DNA of 32,349 nucleotides, taken from a virus. Where the stretch lies: IMG/VR virus record IMGVR_UViG_3300028925_011046, positions 1 through 32,349 of that record; one strand, 5' to 3'. Numbering within the stretch: the first letter of the stretch is position 1; every line of letters begins with the position of its first letter. Both the position numbers and the translations under genes were made by a program. Shown here one piece after another: positions 28,940 through 32,349 of this stretch. The notes under the pieces were generated by a model. The model did no database searches. It was not told where the DNA came from and saw nothing but the letters and a program-made list of their open reading frames with translations.

Positions 28940-31419
28940 TGGCTCTTAAAGATTGCATTAAAACAATTCGTGATGCAGCCCCAAGCCTAAGCAAAACAGA
29001 GGCACTTGATCTTTTAGACGAAGTTAATGACATTATTGACGCAAAAAAGGAATCTGCCGCTGCGGCCACTGTTGTCGACCTTGATGCTGAACTGAGCAGA
29101 ATTACCGATGATTTGGCATCTTTTGCTGAACGGGAGGCTGTAAACAAAAAAAGAATGAAAGCTTTAACATTTTTAAGCCGCACGAAGCGTCGGCAAGAAA
29201 TTGAAAAGTTAAAATTAGCAGATTTACCTGATTATATTGATGCCCTGGCAATCGGCCAGTCGGGTGATAGTAGATTTAAAACATCCGCAGCATCAGTGGC
29301 TCTTGTCGTTGAGAAACAGGCGCTCACAATATATGCTCGTGGCCTTGAATTACGTGGCGTTCCCCGATCTTTAGGCAGTAGTTTTTTGCGCAAAGAAAAA
29401 AACAGCGCATTGCTGTTTAGGGAAATAGATGCTCCTGGCTCTACCGGCAATCCCACGGCAAAGGCTGTGGCTGAAGCGATGGAAGATACAAACGAGTTTT
29501 TGCGGAAGCTTGCCAACAAGTACGGCGCAGATATTGGACGTATCCCTGGCTATCTTGCCAAGCAAGCGCATAACGCTGATCGCATGGTTAAGTCTGGCGT
29601 TAAAGATTGGGTCGCTAAGATATTGCCACTGCTTGACGAAGAAAGAACCTTTGGTCGCCCTATGACAACGAAGCAAAAGAAAGATTTTCTTTCTGATGTT
29701 TACAGCACAATCGTTAAAGGAAAGCAGTCCGATCTTGTCAGCGACACAATCGACCTTACCGAAGTGCCGGGACTTAAGGGGCCTGGTAACATCGGAAAAA
29801 AACTTTCCTCTCGGAGAACATTACATTTTAAACAAGACGGTGTAAGCGCATGGTCATATATGCAGGAATTTGGCTCTCGCGATTTAGGCACTGGCTTTGT
29901 TGGTGGCCTCAATCAGATGTCTAAAGCCATTGGCGCAATGCAGAGATTAGGGCCAAACCCAAAAGCCATGATGCACGAATTAGTCGAATTTGCAAAAAAT
30001 CGCATTAAAGCTGATAAGTCAGAGGCTAGTATTGGAATTTTAAATAAGCTTAATAATATTACCGGTACTGATTTAAAAAAAACAAACGCACTTTTCCTTG
30101 AGGCTACTGGTGGGGCGGGTATATTGCCCTCCGTCCTCACTTGGCGTGGTAAGTTAGCTCGATCTTTAAGTTTTACAAAAAACGTATCAAGTTCATCTGT
30201 TCTTGGTTTAGTCACCCTTACTTCAGTCGGAGATTTTAGCACAAGCACCAGTGCAATGACTAATATTGGCATTCCCTTTCTTCAGGCACATGGAGATTTG
30301 CTGGCTGGTGTATTTAAAGGTAGGCGATCAGGTAGGGAAAGAGAAGTTGCTGACAGTATGTTAGTGGGTATCGATAGTATGACGTCCTCTGTTCATGCTC
30401 GTTTTCTAGGTAATGATATTGGCGATTCTCAGGGGGCTGGTTTAGTTTCTAAAGTCATGGACATTACCGGCATGAATTGGCTAAACGACACTTTGAAGAC
30501 GTCTGTTGGCCTAACAGTGGGCAATTATATCGCCAAGCAAAAGGGTAAGTCATGGGGAGGGATAGATCCGCAGCTAAAACGTGCAATGGCTGGCTATGGT
30601 ATTGATGAGGCTCAGTTTAAATTAATCACCGATGCGGCTGATGATGTTGAGGGCAAGGTTTTTGTTGATATTGAAAAAATATCAGACCCTAACGTGGCGC
30701 AAAAGTTTCAAGAATTTATTGTCGGCTTTACCAATAGGGCAATTTTGACGCCTGATGCGCGAACTCATGCTTTCACCCGTAATGCGTTGGGGACCGGTGA
30801 GCGCGGCGATGTTTTAACGGAAATTGGCGCTTTGTTTTTCCACGTTAAATCATTTTCAATTGCTTACGGAACTGAAATTCTTTCACGAGTTTATTCAAAG
30901 GGTCAGGGAATTCGACTTGGCTACCCAGTCCACTTGTTTGTATCTTCTCTTGTGTACGGCTATATCTCAACGAGTCTGCATGACTTCGTTAAGGGTAAGA
31001 CGTTTCGCGATCCAACGCTTCCGTCAACATGGGCTAAATCGCTATTGCAGTCTGGGGGGCTTGGTTTTTACGGTGATATTTTAACTGGCTACATTAAAGA
31101 CGATGATCGTCAGGGGGTTGGTTTGCTTGAAAATGCGGCGGGTCCGGCGTTCGGTGTATTTGTTCGATCAGCTAAGGGTCTAAAGCAATTATATGAGGGG
31201 GATACGGATCGGGCTATGCAGGAAGGGTTTCGAGCGGTTAAGTCCTCCCTGCCCGGCGCTAATATTTTTTACGCAAAGTTGGCCCTTGATTACATGATTT
31301 TCTGGCAAATGGCCGAATATTTAAAGCCCGGATTTGCTAGAAGGTTTGAACGACGCATGAAAGAAGAAACAGGGCAAGAGTTTAACGACTTTGCCAGCCC
31401 TACAGGCGCAGTTCGTTAA
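28939..31419 (+). CDS. Internal virion protein, second part of a gp16-like pair
   Basis: 826 residues. Helical, with an N-terminal acidic segment (LSKTEALDLLDEVNDIIDAK) and later hydrophobic stretches such as SSVLGLVTLTSVGDFSTS and YPVHLFVSSLVYGYISTSL. Together with the preceding protein (585 aa) it sums to about 1,410 residues, close to T7 gp16. Such proteins line the trans-envelope channel and pull DNA into the cell. It ends about 35 bases before a terminator, closing the virion-core unit. Confidence 0.55.
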   Translation: MALKDCIKTIRDAAPSLSKTEALDLLDEVNDIIDAKKESAAAATVVDLDAELSRITDDLASFAEREAVNKKRMKALTFLSRTKRRQEIEKLKLADLPDYIDALAIGQSGDSRFKTSAASVALVVEKQALTIYARGLELRGVPRSLGSSFLRKEKNSALLFREIDAPGSTGNPTAKAVAEAMEDTNEFLRKLANKYGADIGRIPGYLAKQAHNADRMVKSGVKDWVAKILPLLDEERTFGRPMTTKQKKDFLSDVYSTIVKGKQSDLVSDTIDLTEVPGLKGPGNIGKKLSSRRTLHFKQDGVSAWSYMQEFGSRDLGTGFVGGLNQMSKAIGAMQRLGPNPKAMMHELVEFAKNRIKADKSEASIGILNKLNNITGTDLKKTNALFLEATGGAGILPSVLTWRGKLARSLSFTKNVSSSSVLGLVTLTSVGDFSTSTSAMTNIGIPFLQAHGDLLAGVFKGRRSGREREVADSMLVGIDSMTSSVHARFLGNDIGDSQGAGLVSKVMDITGMNWLNDTLKTSVGLTVGNYIAKQKGKSWGGIDPQLKRAMAGYGIDEAQFKLITDAADDVEGKVFVDIEKISDPNVAQKFQEFIVGFTNRAILTPDARTHAFTRNALGTGERGDVLTEIGALFFHVKSFSIAYGTEILSRVYSKGQGIRLGYPVHLFVSSLVYGYISTSLHDFVKGKTFRDPTLPSTWAKSLLQSGGLGFYGDILTGYIKDDDRQGVGLLENAAGPAFGVFVRSAKGLKQLYEGDTDRAMQEGFRAVKSSLPGANIFYAKLALDYMIFWQMAEYLKPGFARRFERRMKEETGQEFNDFASPTGAVR

Positions 31420-31453
31420 GAAATAGTCTCTGTTACAATAAACAACCTTTGGC

Positions 31454-31481
31454 GGCGGCAGTTAGAACTGTCGCCTTTTTT
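31454..31481 (+). terminator. Rho-independent terminator before the tail fibre gene
   Basis: GGCGGCAGT and ACTGTCGCC pair over nine positions (one G-U) with a TAG-A loop, followed by TTTTTT. It separates the internal virion genes from the fibre gene. Confidence 0.8.
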
Positions 31482-31524
31482 ATTATCAACTTTACGAAGC
31501 GTATAAAAGTTAAGGAGAGCAGTC

Positions 31525-32349
31525 TTGACAGTATCAGGAACAACAACAAGTTTAAGTTTTACAGGGAACGGCAGCACTACGGCATTCGCCGTGTCCTTTC
31601 CGTTCCAAGGTACTCTGGCGGCGTCTGAGCTAACAGTTGTCCAACGCACAATCGCAACCGGGGCCGAGGTCACACTAGACTATACAACGCATTACACTGT
31701 TGCTGGCGGCAATGGCTCAACAGGTGTCGTTACTGCCGGCACCGCCCCCGCAGACACCGTGCAGTGGCACATCAGGCGAAACACTTCGACAACTCAAACA
31801 AGCGATTACGTAGCAAACGATCCTTTTAGTGCTGACACGATTGAAAGAAATTTAGATCGTCAGGCGATGACAGGTCAGGAGCGTGACAGCGATATTGCGG
31901 CGGCGTTTAAATTCCCCGATACATATACAGCCGGCGCATCGACAACCATGCCTGAACCTGTTGCCTCGGCATACTTACAGTTTAACGCTGCGGGTACTGC
32001 ATTAACGACAAGCTCAACGGTGGCAGGGCAAAGTTTAGGTGCGAATGGAACTGTCTCGCTGCCATTTTATTCCTTTTCTTCTGACCCAGATAGCGGCGTA
32101 TATCGAATTGGTGCAAATAATATTGGTGTTTCGGTAAACGGAACTAAGGCCCTGGATATTGCCACCACTGGTCTGACCGTCACGGGCGCAATTGAAGCTA
32201 CAGGAGATACAAGTGCATCTGACAACGCAGCCTTCGGATATGACTCAGTTAACGGGGCAATTCTGACCGGCCAGGGCAGTTCAAATGACGTTGTTCTTAA
32301 GAATGATGCAGACGCAATTGCTCTCGAAGTGCCAACAGGTTCGCAGAAT
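31525..32349 (+). CDS. Tail fibre protein, N-terminal part (runs off the window)
   Basis: 275 codons are open to the right edge. The start is TTG at 31525, with AAGGAGAG seven to eight bases upstream; no ATG is near. The first 150 residues (FTGNGSTTAFAVSFPFQGTL, DYTTHYTVAGGNGSTGVVTA, then TIERNLDRQAMTGQERDSD) are the T7-type fibre N-terminal domain that joins the fibre to the tail. Beyond it come beta-rich repeats with Gly, Asn and Thr (VSVNGTKALDIATTGLTVTG) typical of fibre shafts. The receptor-binding end lies outside the window. Confidence 0.85.
   Translation, partial: MTVSGTTTSLSFTGNGSTTAFAVSFPFQGTLAASELTVVQRTIATGAEVTLDYTTHYTVAGGNGSTGVVTAGTAPADTVQWHIRRNTSTTQTSDYVANDPFSADTIERNLDRQAMTGQERDSDIAAAFKFPDTYTAGASTTMPEPVASAYLQFNAAGTALTTSSTVAGQSLGANGTVSLPFYSFSSDPDSGVYRIGANNIGVSVNGTKALDIATTGLTVTGAIEATGDTSASDNAAFGYDSVNGAILTGQGSSNDVVLKNDADAIALEVPTGSQN

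Noticed and set aside
31525-32349. Diversity-generating retroelement target, as in the BPP-1 group
   Set aside because: No reverse transcriptase or template repeat is visible; the fibre end lies outside the window, so it cannot be judged here.

Overview
The window is most of the genome of a temperate podovirus with a T7-like virion, probably from an alphaproteobacterium. The host call is inference. It rests on the families present (Sf6-type small terminase, DUF6456- and DUF6511-like proteins, integrase style), on a tRNA-Arg(TCT) 3' fragment, and on a site that fits the alphaproteobacterial SOS box GAAC-N7-GAAC. Base composition is moderate, with no sign of a high-GC genome. The window starts inside one gene and ends inside the tail-fibre gene.

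Layout. 1-510: two overlapping rightward frames that resemble an inner/outer spanin pair (tentative). 538-1913: leftward regulators, a GntR/FCD protein, a protein with only a LexA-type DNA-binding domain, and a 55-aa protein. 2026-2255: attachment region with a 45-bp tRNA-Arg 3' end, flanking GAACATA repeats and a 28-bp inverted repeat. 2280-4695: leftward lysogeny genes, a tyrosine integrase with an altered catalytic box, an excisionase-like protein and a serine recombinase. 4730-10359: rightward early genes, ribbon-helix-helix protein, RuvC-like resolvase, RecE-like nuclease, a possible ssDNA-binding protein, zinc-ribbon protein, primase-helicase and a DUF6456-like protein. 10362-10492: five 18-bp direct repeats. 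10514-12028: leftward ArdC-type antirestriction operon. 12029-12643: non-coding control region. 12644-32349: rightward morphogenesis genes: TerS, a 2OG-Fe(II) oxygenase, TerL, a gp13-like protein, several very small proteins, portal, Bbp19-like protein, scaffold, capsid, tail tubular A and B, three or four internal virion proteins, and tail fibre.

Three things stand out. First, the major capsid gene is interrupted by a compact 238-nt group I intron with no endonuclease gene. All core helices can be drawn, and splicing restores the reading frame exactly. Second, the two divergent control regions (4730-4773 and 12207-12250) each carry four tandem 11-bp units of the form TGTTTACnnnn that overlap a sigma-70-like promoter; each of the two flanking operons encodes a small ribbon-helix-helix-like protein. 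Third, two further repeat arrays (9698-9743 and 10362-10492) lie just after the replication genes and are origin or operator candidates.

How it fits together: integrase, excisionase and the attachment site handle lysogeny; early genes prime, unwind and recombine DNA; ArdC would protect incoming DNA; terminase, portal, scaffold and capsid build and fill the head; gp11/12-like proteins and the fibre form the short tail; gp14/15/16-like proteins are ejected on infection. No RNA polymerase or DNA polymerase gene is seen, so transcription probably depends on the host enzyme.
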